This document shows positions 35,497 through 47,351 of a DNA stretch of 64,000 nt, piece after piece. Numbering within the stretch: position 1 is the first letter of the stretch; the number at the start of each line of letters is the position of its first letter. Under the pieces are notes generated by a model. That model was given only the letters and a program-made list of their open reading frames with translations. It searched no databases and was not told the origin of the DNA. The position numbers were made by a program, and so were the translations under genes. Origin of the DNA: Ryuthela nishihirai (Eukaryota > Arthropoda > Arachnida > Araneae > Heptathelidae); the NCBI GenBank assembly GCA_038380435.1, contig JAWZYU010000027.1, positions 803,156 to 867,155 of the forward strand. Direction: 5' to 3'.

Positions 35497-35540
35497 AATC
35501 AAATCATCAGGAGGTGCTACAACCTCCTGATGATTTGATT
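35497..35540. repeat. perfect 18-bp-arm hairpin
   Basis: AATCAAATCATCAGGAGG (35497-35514), loop TGCTACAA, then the exact reverse complement (35523-35540). A degenerate tRNA-like stretch (minus strand, B-box-like GAGTTCAGATCC) lies just left, 35445-35500, so this may be the remains of a folded SINE. Confidence 0.7.
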
Positions 35541-35710
35541 TGCATAAAATAGTAAAAATATTTTAAACCAAGAAGATATTTAAGTATATTTGTTAGAGGA
35601 ATTGTTTTTTTAATGTGCAACAATTTGAAGTAAATAAAACTTTTGAATTGGGGAGCATTTTGGTTTTTCTCAATAATGTCAAATAAATCTTAACATTCAG
35701 TTACTAAGCT

Positions 35711-36080
35711 GTTTAAACTCTGAGCAGCATGTTTTTGCAAACACTTGGTTAAATGGCTAGGTCACAAGGACCCAGAGGACTCAGCAAAAGTTGTGGGAAG
35801 GGGACCCAGTGGACAGTTGTTAGGAAACAGATGGCAGCCTCCCATCAAGGCCATATAGTGTGTTCTTTAATGTGCACAGGGTATGGCTCTCCCACACATA
35901 GGGTCATGGCTTTACATCCCATCCTATAGATAGTGGCCTTTTCAAGCCCAGCATGTACCCTACTGACTGAGGGCAAGGTTTTCGCGGAGATAAATCTCAA
36001 CGCTTGTCCAGAGGGAACTCTAACTTTAGAAACTGTAGATTACAAGGCTGACACTATCAACTGAGCCACCCCTGCCCCCA
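35711..36080 (-). mobile_element. SINE family 1 copy
   Basis: Minus-strand copy from the head (GGGGCAGGGGTGGCTCAGTT at 36061-36080) to the tail region near 35711. No clear target duplication remains. Confidence 0.8.
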
Positions 36081-36330
36081 AATAGCTGGAAGCTATAAAT
36101 GGAAGCCACATGTAGTGATGCAACATGTGTTGTAAATGTGGAATGTATGTGTATTTAAACAAGAGTATAAATGTTAAAATGAAATGATGTTAAATGAAAT
36201 TAAAGTTTGTAAAGAGATGAAACAAGTAAAGATTTTTTGAAACTAATAGGACATAGTTTGTAACTTTTCCCTGATTAAAAAAAATTTATAGCTACCAGTA
36301 GATAAATGATTTAAAATATCTGTGTTGATA

Positions 36331-36717
36331 TGGGGCTGGGGTGGCTCAGTCGGTAGTGCACCAGGCTCGTAATCTGTAATTACCAGGTTCAAGCCCCAGC
36401 TGGTCAGTGTTGAGATTTATCTCCGCAAAATTCCCCACCCTGCCCACAGTCAGTAAGGGACACCAATGGGTTTGGAAAGGCTGCCATCTGTCGAATGGGG
36501 ACATTAAGCTGTGGCCCCATGTGCAGAAGAGCCATACCCTGTGCACATTAAAGAACACACTGGATGGCCTTGACGGGAGACTACCATCTGTCTCCCAATA
36601 GCTGTTCCAGTGGGTCTCCTCCCCCAACCTTCTCTGAGACTTCGGGGTCCATGTAACCTGGCCATTTAGCCCATGGTGTGCAAAAAAGTGCTGCTCAGAG
36701 GTAAAACAACCCAACCC
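36331..36717 (+). mobile_element. SINE family 1, complete copy
   Basis: Head GGGGTGGCTCAGTCGGTAGT, B-box region AGGTTCAAGCCCC, tail CAACCCAACCC. Nine-base duplication GTGTTGATA at 36322-36330 and 36718-36726. Confidence 0.92.
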
Positions 36718-36911
36718 GTGTTGATACAGAGCTCTACCAAACTTGTTAGAGAATTCCCATGTTATGTTTATGGAATATTAATGCAAAGTTCTATAACTTT
36801 TAAAATTTGATTTTTATGGAAACATCTCTGTCTAAAAATATAGATCTGAAGCAATTTTATCTGAATATAAATTGTTCAGCAATATTCTTAACAGGCCTAG
36901 ATCTAGGGGAA

Positions 36912-37120
36912 AAAATTAAAAGGGGTGAATTAAGACTTATTGCCTGAAAAGTAATGTGAGGGTTTTCCTTAATGAGTTTCTGAATAACATTGATGGTTTT
37001 CACATTCACGGCCTCCTTCGGTCTTCCTGCACCAGGGAGGTCTTCGAAGCTTCTCCATCCTTCTCTGAATTTGTACATCCCTCCCATAACAGTACCATGT
37101 GAACAGGCATGATCCCAATA
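36912..37120 (-). pseudogene. mariner-type transposase fragment (helix-turn-helix part)
   Basis: On the minus strand YKFREGWRSFEDLPGAGRPK followed by INVIQKLIKENPHITFQAI matches the second helix-turn-helix and linker of mariner transposases (FREG.E..ED.PR.GRP). No catalytic domain or inverted repeats were found near it, so only a fragment remains. Confidence 0.55.
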
Positions 37121-37381
37121 TAATTATGATAAATTACCTTGAATTTTTTTTCATCATTCCCATTCTTATATCCTTATGAAAATGTAAAAACTTTCCCCGT
37201 CTGTAGTAGACTCCATAGCAACAATGCACATATTTTGCAAGACTGAACTTTATACACTGCCAGCAAAGAGAGAAATGATATGCCTTTGTTTTTAACATGT
37301 AATGACAAGTTTTCAAACTAGTCATCACTTGTTAACTTTCGAGGAAGGAAGGCAAATCTACAGACACATGTCAAGAACTTT

Positions 37382-37765
37382 GGGGGGGGGGGGGGGGCTC
37401 AGTTGATAGCGGTCCAGACTCATAATCTGCTGTTCCCAGGTTCGAGTCCCAGCTGGGTCAGCTTTGAAATTTATCTCTGCAAAAACTCTCCGCCTGCCCA
37501 CGGTCAGTAGGGGACACCAATGGGCTTGGACAGGCCGCCATCTGTCGGATGAGACTTTAAACTGTGGCCTCGTGTGAGGGAGAGCCATACCTTGTGCACG
37601 TTAAAGAACATGCTGGATGGCCTTGACATGATGCTACCATCTGTCAACAACAGCTGTTCCAGTGGGTCCCCTCCCACAATCTTCTCTGAGTCTTTGGGGT
37701 CCTTGTGACCTGGCCATTTAGTCCATTGTGTGCAGAAAAGTGCCGATCAGAGATAACCAACCAAC
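37382..37765 (+). mobile_element. SINE family 1, complete copy
   Basis: The head begins with a run of 15 G and then GGCTCAGTTGATAGCG; B box GGTTCGAGTCCC; tail AACCAACCAAC. Ten-base duplication CAAGAACTTT at 37372-37381 and 37766-37775. The G run is probably slippage at the SINE start. Confidence 0.92.
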
Positions 37766-37790
37766 CAAGAACTTTTGGAATGCCCTCCAT

Positions 37791-38104
37791 AATCTGCATT
37801 TCCCATGTCTTGAGCTAGAGTTAAGATTTATCCCCACCCTCCCGTTGGTCAGAAGGGGGACACTGATAGGCTCAGAAAGTTCATCGGATGTGATGTAAAG
37901 CTGTGGTTCTGTGTGCAAGAGAGTTGTAACCTGTGCACATTAAAGAACACTGTATGGCCTTGACAGGAGACTCCTGTCTGTCTCCCAACAGCTGTCCTGT
38001 CAGTCACCTTCCCCAACATTCTCAATCTTTTGGGATCCTTGTGACCTATCCATTTTCCCCATTATGTGCAAAAAAAGTGCCTCTCATAGGTAACCCAACC
38101 CAAC
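37791..38104 (+). mobile_element. older SINE family 1 copy, head to tail with the previous one
   Basis: Diverged body (GAGTTAAGATTTATCCCC to GTGCAAAAAAAGTGCCTCTC) and tail CCCAACCCAAC. It lies 25 bp after the previous SINE and touches the LINE fragment that follows. Confidence 0.75.
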
Positions 38105-39306
38105 TGAGGAGTGGTCAACTTCACTGGGTCTTAGTACTGAGCATTTTTGCCTCTCAGACAAGATAATGACTTTGAGCTTGCTGTACTGGTGGCTTTTGCT
38201 GAAGGAAAAAATCCACAGCTATGTTTTCTGTTTGTTTGAATGTTGACAGTCCCAAGTGAACAGATGCACAGGATACCTTATATCAACTAGTAGATAATTC
38301 TGATCATAGCCTATTGCAGATATCTGAACCCTAGCTTCTAGGGGCATCAACAAACCTACACCGGAGGAAGTTTCTCCACTATTGGTGGCTTAAGCATTTA
38401 ACAGTGGGGGAATGGGCTTTGCCCCATACATACAATAAGGGGATGTTTGATATTGGCACATTACCTCCTTCAATACACAGTTTTTCTCAAAATCTACTAA
38501 CCATTTTCTTTCTGCTGGTATGAGGAATGTGAGAATGCTTCATATTCTTTTGATGTCCTCACACAGGAATTCCATCTTTATGATTTAAATATTCTGGGCT
38601 TGCAAGAGACAATATGGGCAGATAATGGTAAGATACATAAAAATAATCAAAAAATTATCTTTTCAGGGATAGAAGATGTGAAGCATTTGCAAGGCATAAG
38701 ATTGATTCTCAGCAGACAAGCTAATCATGCTCTTCTAGGATATGGCTGCATTAATGAACAATTCCTTACAGCTAAGTTTCAAGCTAGAATTAAAGACTTG
38801 AATGTTTTCTGTTCTTATGTATATGTGAGGATGAGAAAGACATGTTTTACTGATAATTTCAGGATATTTCAAATTCTGTTAAAAATGGAGATACTACTCT
38901 TTTACTTTAGGGAGAGGTGCTTTAGGCATTAGATGCGATGCTTGCAATTTTTCAGCTCCATTAATTAACAAGAAATAGGCTAAAGCTGTTAGGAATATCA
39001 GGTTGTATAGGGAAGCCAAAATTGGGTCTGAACATTACTTTGTTAAAAGTGTCTTGCAACTGAAGCTTAAAAAATGTACTAAGGTCGAAAGAATTACTTT
39101 TAGCACTGAAGCTCTGAAAGACCCAGATGTTACCAGATCTGCCATCATAGGTTAACTTAATCACCATAACAATTGTGGTTTACTTACTGCTAAGTTAAGG
39201 AAGAATGGAACCATTTTAAACATACTTTTCTTGAAACTAACAGTACCCTTTTGAGTAAAATGGAGCATAGGAGAAATAGCAAGTTGAGTGATATGCAGCT
39301 TATTTC
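38105..39306 (+). pseudogene. RTE-type LINE copy C, 5' UTR plus endonuclease fragment
   Basis: Starts in the 5' UTR (GAGGAGTGGTCAACTTCACT, also seen in copy A). It continues through a broken endonuclease: residues around LSRQANHALLGYGCINEQF at about 38710-38760, and GSEHYFVKSVLQLKLKK near 39025-39070. The match stops near 39306. It is in the same orientation as the host gene and ends about 70 bp before reticulon exon 3. Confidence 0.8.
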
Positions 39307-39376
39307 TTTAATTCATAAAGTTTTTTGTGTACTGTATTTAATGAACACCATGTTTTTTTTCCTTCGTATATTTCAG

Positions 39377-39435
39377 GCACAAATTGATCACTATCTGGAT
39401 CTCTTACGTGTACAAGTGAAGGAAACTATTGGAAA
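39377..39435 (+). CDS. reticulon, 59-bp exon
   Basis: Encodes AQIDHYLDLLRVQVKETIG plus two bases of a Lys codon. The AQIDHYL segment is a hallmark of the reticulon C-terminus (AQIDHYLGL...VK...AKI). The acceptor is TATATTTCAG ending 39376; the donor is GGAAA then GTAAGT from 39436. Phase 2 matches the next exon, which begins with G. Confidence is very high. Confidence 0.95.
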
Positions 39436-40194
39436 GTAAGTAATTATTTTTGTAGCATTAAATGAAACTGATCATAATTATACATTTCAAGGATGGGTTT
39501 TAATTTCAGTTTTTGATGGGCTATACATAAACTTTAATGGGCTCTGTACTAAATTTTAGAACACACTAAAACAACATATTTCACTGTGCTAAAAAAAACT
39601 CTTTTCATTATTACTTCCACTTTGATAGCAAATAGGGCTTTCAGGTTTTATTTTTGAAAATGTATGACACATAAAGTCATTATGATATGGAACAGATACA
39701 GTATGCACAGTGATATATGCAGGTATGCCTGCTGCTCCCCTTATGCTGCCACAAGAAACCCTTTAATACAAATCACATAATTTTTTTATAAATGTACTGT
39801 AAATAGATGTAGAATAGTCATCCTGTTTCTAAATGTTGATTTATTACAAGGTGTTTGCTTCTGATGTGATATGCATCATGAAAATGTTTAATTTTGGCTA
39901 ATGTACAGCCTGGCAAAAACTAAAAATTCAAAATGGCAGACTAAAAAGAATGAGGAAAGGTGTGGTCCCAGGTTCATCACTGGAAGTTTTAAGCAACAAA
40001 TTTCCTGTTTGGACATTCAGCAGATCCCTTGACCCCACCACCACTCCTATGTAGTGGTGGAAATAATACTGCATAAACAGAGTGACAGGAGCCTGTCACT
40101 TTAACATGTTCACCACTGCTTTATGCACAATAAAGACATAGTTTCTTTGAAATAAAATTTGGCCAAGGGATGGGGGGATGGGGTTGGGGGGTTA

Positions 40195-40620
40195 AAAATG
40201 CTGATCATAATGGTATAGCCATGGAGAAGGTCTTTAAAATGCCCTTAATGAAACTGCTCTCCCAAACATAGGAAGACTGATTTCCATGCCAAGGAAATCC
40301 TTTTTGCTTCTGTAGCCAAAACCTTGTTCATTCTCAGGAAACAATGAAAGATCAAACTTCTTTGAGTGGGAAATGGAATAATTTTTAAAAAATCAAAATA
40401 TAACCTAATATAATATTGAAAAAATCCACAGCAACAAGTTGTAATTTAGACATTGTCATAACTAGCAATGTAGCTTAACTCTCAAAAATTAATAAGGATA
40501 TAAATCTATGAAATTAAATCTATAATGATAAAAACAAAGTTTAATTATAAAAGTATAAATAAAATACTAATTGAAAAGATATCCAATGTTGATATTGTCC
40601 CTCCTTTATAAACTGGAATA
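40195..40620. mobile_element. diverged fragment of the piggyBac-like family
   Basis: ATCCACAGCAACAAGTTGTA (40423) and the preceding GATTTCCATGCCAAGGAAAT and ACCTTGTTCATTCTCAGGAA parallel copy 2 at 23590-23935. No TTAA-CCC ends are found. Confidence 0.55.
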
Positions 40621-41390
40621 TCTGCAGCCATTTTCAAACATTTTGGAAAACAGCCCTCTAATGTAGAGTAATTTATCAGAAGACAGAAAATCTTTGAAAT
40701 ATAGAGATATTTTTTTTAAATAAATGGTAATAAGTAATCTTTTCAGAAGCTTTTCCTATCTTTAATGAATATATTGTTTGCATCACTTCATTTTCAGTTA
40801 CATAATCAACAAAAAATTACTGTAGTGTGAAATCTAAGGGTATGCATTCTTCTGGCTAAAAAATCTGGCTGGCAATGGACGCACACACAACAGGCATTAC
40901 CCCAACTGAAAATATTCTCCCCTGCATTCTCTATGAGAAAGCATTCACTGGCAAGCAATGGATGCATCGGCCCCCACAATGTCGCCCATGGATTGAAGAG
41001 GGAGAATCCCAGCCAGCATTTCCCTGCTTCCTAATGATGCCAAGCCCCAATCACTTTATTGTCACGACCTTCACCACCCTTCTTAAGGGAGTTGACCATG
41101 ACTTTTGATGTATACACAGCTAGAGAACCAATGAAAATTCTTACAAGTGGGCGATTGTAGCAGAGGAAATGGCACCTTCTTTCATTGTTTCACTTTATCA
41201 AAACTGCGCTATGTTGATAAAGTGATTCCTCATGTAGGCTAAACAATATGTGCATATTTTTATTCAAAAGATATTTTGATAGTTTCTCAATTATTTTTTG
41301 TAATCACCAAAAATTTAAATATGAATACCGAAAAATTAATTTTAATGGTACAACACTATGAAATGTAAAACCTTAAAAATACTAATTATA

Positions 41391-42162
41391 CAGAGTGTTT
41401 CAAAAAGGACACAACCCTAAATATAAGAGAGTAGAACTTGCGTGCATGTACATTTTATGACATAATATTAGTCAATTTGCATTACTGTACTCAAGGTTAA
41501 CAGCCTTTATCACTTGAAATGACCCTGTCATGCACTAATCTCACTCAAGCATTCATTCCTTTGTGTTGTGTCAGTTATATCGTTTTTCAAAAACAAAAGT
41601 GTATTTATTGTTGAGACTTATTGTGCATACAAATCTTACAAACGTGTGAGAGAGGATTTTGAGTTGAAGTTTCCTCAGTCTGCAGTTCCCAATAAGTTGA
41701 CAATATCTCGCTTGATTGATAAATTCCGTGACACTGCGTCTGTACAGGATTAAAAGAGCCCGGGCTGGCCATCACTGTTAACTGCCGAAGTTCTTGATGT
41801 GTCTCAGCGTTTAACTTGCTTACCCAGAAAATCTCTTAGAAAGTTATCTTCATAGGTTAGACTGTCACCAGCTACTGTTTTCAGGGCTACAAAGAAGTTG
41901 AAATTTCATGCCTACTGCATTGGTGTCATTCGTGAACTGAAAGAACCAGACCATGAAAAACGTTTACGGTACTGTCATTGCCGATGATAGTACCGTAGAC
42001 AGTGAAAAGTGTGATATCCTGCATCCAGGTTGCAGAAAATCACTTTTAACATCTGTTGTAAAGATAGATATATGTCTAATTTGCATCTTTTGAGATTTAT
42101 CTTTTTGTCAAATTTAAATATAAAAATGCAATAGAGGGTTGTATCCTTTTTGAAACACTCTG
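41391..42162 (+). mobile_element. internally deleted mariner-like (DUF4817-type) element
   Basis: Terminal inverted repeats: CAGAGTGTTTCAAAAAGGAC ACAACCCT at 41391 and its mirror AGGGTTGTATCC, TTTTTGAAACACTCTG ending 42162, about 28 bp with one mismatch. TA flanks at 41389-41390 and 42163-42164. At 772 bp it is about half a full element. A 14-bp inverted repeat at 41965-41997 lies where the coding stops. Confidence 0.88.
41568..41990 (+). pseudogene. N-terminal part of a DUF4817-type mariner transposase
   Basis: Reads FIVETYCAYKSYKRVREDFE, FPQSAVPNKLTISRLIDKFR, a stop after SVQD, then SPGWPSLLTAEVLDVSQRLT and further to ELKEPDHEKRLRYCH. These are the DNA-binding helix-turn-helix domains of the family. 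The sequence ends just before the catalytic domain, which is missing. One in-frame stop and frame changes make it inactive. Confidence 0.75.
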
Positions 42163-42769
42163 TAGCAATCAGTTGCACAGTGATTCAATTTGGGAAGAAA
42201 TCGGAAAAAGTTGTGGGACAGCCAAGTATAATGTTCAGAAAACTATATTCTGTTTTTCATTCATATTACTCTTATGATAATACTGTGAACCAAGACTAAG
42301 AAATGTGTTCATGGCTGTCTTAGTGTTGTTGTTGTTTTTTTTTTCAAGTTCTGCTTCAGAAAACTGGAGAGACCAAAAATTATTTAGAATATAATTGAAG
42401 TATTGTCTGTGGATTGCTTTCATATATCATACCCAAAGATCACAGTTCCAGTTATCCTCATAAGAATGCCCCAGTAGGACCAAAATATTAGGACATTTTA
42501 ATTCCAAGTGGATAATTTTTAACTAAAACACGTTGAGCATCCACTAGACAATAGGTTAAAAAAAGTTCTTCATGTTTTAATTGATTATTTATAATCTCCA
42601 AAATCATCCTCTATTTTGATATGTGGCTTCATTTAGAGGCAACTATCATTATGCTTCGTTTTAGAGGCAGCTATCAATGCTGCATTTCCACCATGGCCAA
42701 ACGAAATGCCTACCATCAATACTACTATCCCTGGAAAGAAAAAAAAAACCTTTATGGGGAAAAAAAAAA

Positions 42770-44633
42770 AGTCCTACAGGTAAGTAAACTTAATGGTTTG
42801 AGAATAACTAACATGTATTACAAACACCGTGACATACATAAATACACATGGGTTTCACCAGATGGGCTGCATAAGAATATGATTGATTATATATTAACAG
42901 CAGATCGGCTAGTTCTCTTAGGAATAAATCATGGCATATAGAGGAGCTGAAATTGGATCTGACCATTACTTTGTTAAAAGTGTCTTGAAACTTAAGAAGT
43001 GTTGTGCTAAGATTAAAAAATTTACCTTTAGTTCTGAACCTCTGAAAGACACAGCTATAGCTGAAGCTTATGATAGGTTATTTAGTCATTATGACAGTCA
43101 TGGTTTGCTTACTACTGAAGTTAAAAGAATGGGACCATTTAAACAGGCTTTTTTGGAAACTAACAATACTCTTTGGGTATAAAGGAGCAGAGGAGGCAAA
43201 ATTATTTGAGTAATAATGCACTGGAGCTTATTTTGCGAAAAAAAAAAAGAATTGCAGGTATTTATCAATACTGACAATCTGACAAAGTTAAGGAAATAGC
43301 TAGACAGCAGAGAGCTGTACCAGATAATGTTTTGTGTGGTAGAATACATAAATGTATACAGGGATTGAAGGATAGACAAGGTAAGGCGATTGAAGTTGAA
43401 GATTCTATCATGGCTAGGTGGGCTGAGCATTTCAGAGATGTTCTAAACAATGGAGTTCTGTTCCCAATGTGATAATGATAGATGCATTACAGCTCTAATG
43501 TTAGCTCTATATCACATTCCAAGGCACTTTGGCTATCTCTATATTAAAACTGCATAAATCACCAGGGGAAGATTAAATTACTATAGAAATGCTTAGAGCT
43601 TTGGTTACCACATGGCTGACTGAAGTTTTGAATGTCTTTTATGATAAAGGCATGGTTCCCAAGGATTTTTCCAGAAATGTTATTATCCCAATTTTTTGAA
43701 AAGGTGGTTGCAGTTCTTGTGATAACTATAGGGATATCAGCGTATTTTTTTGTTCCCGGTAAAGTTCTTTGCATTATTGTGCTTAATAGAATTAAGAATC
43801 TAGTTGACAGATAATTGTGTGATGAGCAGTGTGGGTTCAGAAGTGGTAGGGGATGTGTAGATCAGATTTTTCACTTAGGTAGATTCTTGAGAAATGTTTA
43901 AAGTTCCAGAAACTTGTGGTTGATTGTGAGATCTTATTGCATACCAGACGAGTTAGTTAACATAATGAAAGCTCATTATTAGTAACACTGAGTCATGTGT
44001 GAGATTTCGTATAACTTCTAGCAATTGGTTTAGAATTACTTCTGGTACTGACAAGGGCGTATTTTGCCATCTTTCATCTTTAGTTTGGTTATTGATTATT
44101 TTAATGCAAAATTCTCTGTAAGGGAAAGATTTTGGAATTTTATATTGAGTCCTAGATGGTCTAGAGGTGGGAAAATTTCTGATTTAGATTATGCTAATGA
44201 TTTGGCCCATTTGACAAATGATGTTTATGAGATTAATTATTTTACCAGAGCTGAAAATTGGTCGGGAAGTTGTGGTTCAGTTAATCTGAATGGTTACGCC
44301 CTTAAGCAAGTGTCTCAGTTTAATTATCAGTAACAGATAGTGGTGATATGCGTGCGGCATGAGATAAACAGACAAATAGGAATTGCTGCTGGGACTTTTA
44401 AGAATCTATGGAGAGTGTGGAGAAATAGTTATATACACCTAAAAACTAAAATTAGACTGTATAATAGTAATAATTTATAAATATAATAATAATAATTTCT
44501 TTCTAGAGTTAGTTATGGTAGTGAAACGTGAACCCTTTGTGAACAAGAAACTTGATGCCTTTGATTCTAGATGCTTTGCATTGTCTTGGGTATTAGGTGT
44601 TTTCACTTTCTAAGTAATTATGAGGTTTGCACA
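42770..44633 (+). pseudogene. RTE-type LINE copy D, decayed middle part
   Basis: Starts in the endonuclease (VSKLNGLRITNMYYKHRDIH), continues through IGSDHYFVKSVL, the linker and the reverse transcriptase (CGFRSGRGCVDQIF near 43840; ISDLDYANDLAHLTND near 44175, where the usual YADD reads YAND), and ends in the C-terminal region near 44633. Truncated at both ends, with many frameshifts. Confidence 0.8.
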
Positions 44634-45687
44634 AACAGTATAAGTAATAATATTATACAGTTACACATACATACATTTAAAATAAAATTAATCGAACAAC
44701 TTACTGTTCTTTTGATATTTTAAAGTATTACCGGTGCCAATTTAATGGAAATGCCTGCTGATTTCCACGAATCCCTGTGTTAGTAAGCACGTATAGGAAG
44801 CTTCAGAACTTGCCATATGAGGACAGCACATTTCCGCGGTAAGCTAACATACGCTAACGGAGGTATATTGCGATCTGGTCGAAGTCATTTGGTAAAGAAT
44901 CAGACAGGGTTAATCAAATACAATAAACTAGAATCTTTCTTAAAGATATAACTGAAATAATGATTTAAATTGATGTAATGAAAAATAGGTTTAAAAATAA
45001 TCACATTACAATTAAAAATTATTATTCATTAAAATCCGAAATTTTCAAGTGTTTACCAAATAATATTTTTATTTAACGGTAATTCTTTAAAGAACAAAAT
45101 TTAATTTTTTTCCGAAACAATTCTTTACCTAATTTAATAATTTTAATTACTATTGCAATAGAGCTTATTGTTAAGGGAAATGAATAACAATAGATTTAAG
45201 CAAGATTGTTTTGATATTAATACCCGATATATTTTAGTATGAAGTGGAAAATTTGCTCTAAAAAGTTATTGATTAAAAGTAAGTTTTAATGCAATAGGCA
45301 CAAGTTGACTCTTTATATGTTAGCCTTTTGATTTCAATTATTTCTCCTGACCTACAGGGCCACTCCTGCTTTTTTGCTTGTTTTAAAGTAATGTTTTTTT
45401 TTTATCACGTCAATCGACGATTTTACATAAAGTAGTTGAATTTTCATTATTTTTCAGTTTAGAAGGATAAAGGGTTTCATTTAGAATATAGCTCTAAGGT
45501 TTCTATTTAGAACTTTTGTTTCAGGGCACCCATTTAGAACTTGGCTCCAGGGCTTCCAATTGCTTTATCCACCTTGATTCATACATATGTTTATGCAATT
45601 CAAAACGCTGACAAACTGTTATAAACTTCAACATTCCATTTGTTGTACACACTGAGAGGTCAAAAGTCATGTGATACTTGCCTAATA

Positions 45688-46046
45688 GTGCCAGGCTTCT
45701 AATCTGTAGTTCCCAGGTTTGAGTCCCAGCTGGGTCAGCATTGAGATTTATATCTACAAAATTCCCCACCCTGCCTACAGTCAGTACGGGACACTGATGG
45801 GCTTGGAAAGGCCGCTGTCTGTCGGATGGGATGTTAAGCCGTGGCTCCATGTGTGGGAGAGCCATACCCTGTGCATGTTACAGATCATTCTGGATGGCCT
45901 TGACGGGAGGCTGCCATCTGTCTCCAAACAGCTGTTCCAATGGGTCCCCTCCCCCAACTTTCTCTGAGCCTTTTGGATCCATGTGACCTGGCCATTTAGC
46001 CCATGGTGTGCAAAAAAGTGCCACTCAGAGGTAAAACAACCCAACG
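45688..46046 (+). mobile_element. SINE family 1, 5'-truncated
   Basis: Starts at GTGCCAGGCTTCTAATCTG, so the A box is missing. Body and tail complete. Perfect 9-bp duplication TGCCTAATA at 45679-45687 and 46047-46055, inside the Tc1-like element. Confidence 0.92.
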
Positions 46047-46055
46047 TGCCTAATA

Positions 46056-47052
46056 ATGGGTTGGTCCTCCTCGAGCCCTCAGCATTGAAGCCACACGTTG
46101 AGGCATGGAGTCAACGAGTTGTCGGTGCCATTCTGCAGGGATGGCACCCCATATATCCTACAGTGTGTACCATAATTGTGTTGCATTGGATGGTGCTGAA
46201 TTCATGAATCGTAAGCATTCTTTCCATTGTGTCCCACAGATTCTCCAAGGGGTTCATATCAGGGGACCATGGGGGCTAATTCATGGTGGTAAAGTCCGCG
46301 GAGTGTTCCTCGATCCACCTCCTAGTAACCAAAGACTGGTGACACGTTGGAATACCCCTTCACTATCAGGGTGCTTGAGAATCACAAAGGGGTGCAGGTG
46401 ATTCTGTGAGAATGTCCATGTACCTGTCAGCGATTGCTTCAAACGGATGAGAGAGCCCAATGTAGACCACATGAACACACCCACACCATCACAGAGCTGC
46501 CTCCAGCCTGAACAGTACCTTGCAGACAGGAAGGGTCCATGTCTTCATGGGGCCTATGCCACACTCTAACACACTCATCAGTGTGAAACAACTGGAACTG
46601 TGATTCATCGGACCATGCTACCGATGCCACTGTTCTACTGTCCAATTTCGATGTCTTCAGGCCCATTCCGGTTATTGATCTCTGTGATGATGTGTAAGCA
46701 ATGGGACACGAGTGGATCTTCATCTACCAAATCCGATGGAGTGCAGGTGACAATGGACAGTCCTCTCAGAAATGTTTTGTGTTTGGCCCGCATTCAAATT
46801 GGCAGTGATTTCATACACTGTAGCCCATTTGTTGGTCATTACCATTCGTGACAGCTGACGTGAGTTCCGTTCATCAATTGCACATGGCTGTCCTGTTTGC
46901 TGGTTTACGTGTATGGAAATTCCATCAATAGAATACTGACAATAAACTCTTGACACAGTAGACCTGGGAAAACCGAATTCCTGCACGATCTCCGATATTG
47001 CATGACCCATCTTTCTGGCACCAACGATCAAGCCATACTGAATTAACAACTA
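46056..47052 (-). pseudogene. Tc1-like transposase pseudogene
   Basis: N-terminal helix-turn-helix region (46720-47049): IVGARKMGHAISEIVQEFGF, PRSTVSRVYCQYSIDG. Catalytic core (46439-46723): VAWSDESQFQLFHTDECVRV, WHRPHEDMDPSC. C-terminal block near 46060-46120: LVDSMPQRVASMLRARGG. The two main frames overlap at 46720 through a frameshift, and further stops follow. Block order and length are normal for the family. Confidence 0.8.
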
Positions 47053-47351
47053 TTCCGAAATGAATGTTGGGTTTGTAGGCTACTGCAGCACCATTCTGCC
47101 GTTGACATCCAACACATCAGTTGTGAGTACAGCGCACTAGTTCTACTTTTACCATGACTTTTGGTATTTCAGTGTATAAGACTGGTTTAAGAAGAGATGG
47201 GGGGGGGGGGGACAAGCCCAACAAAATGAGACATTTTTACTACTATACCTATAACTATTTTTTTAAGTAACATATTATTTCAATTAGTGAAAAAAAATTT
47301 AATTGGTAGCAACAGTATTATGCTCAAAGAAAGTTGTAGCATTATCTTTCC

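Larger units (their letters stand above)
21845..39376 (+). other. reticulon intron, about 17.5 kb
   Basis: Bounded by GTAAGA at 21845 and TATTTCAG ending 39376. It is nearly filled by a nested piggyBac-like copy, an RTE copy with insertions, seven SINE-1 copies and a LINE fragment. Unassigned parts: 21850-22120, 34730-35490 and 37095-37370. A stretch at 22122-22275 (GGCCCAGATCTAG, G-tract, then AATGCAGTATAACATTTC) recurs at about 50130-50220 and is a minor repeat. Confidence 0.85.
45648..47174 (-). mobile_element. Tc1-like DNA transposon with SINE insertion
   Basis: Ends: CACACTGAGAGGTCAAAAGT CATG on the left and, reverse-complemented, CACTGAAATACCAAAAGT CATGG on the right, with TA at 45646-45647 and 47175-47176. 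About 1.17 kb without the SINE (45688-46046). Confidence 0.85.

Noticed and set aside
37381..37396. Long G run as a G-quadruplex or regulatory element
   Set aside because: Sits at the start of a SINE where other copies have GGGG; slippage or sequencing of a homopolymer is the simpler reading. The same applies to the C run at 34565-34580 and the G runs at 22152, 23440, 47200 and 50128.
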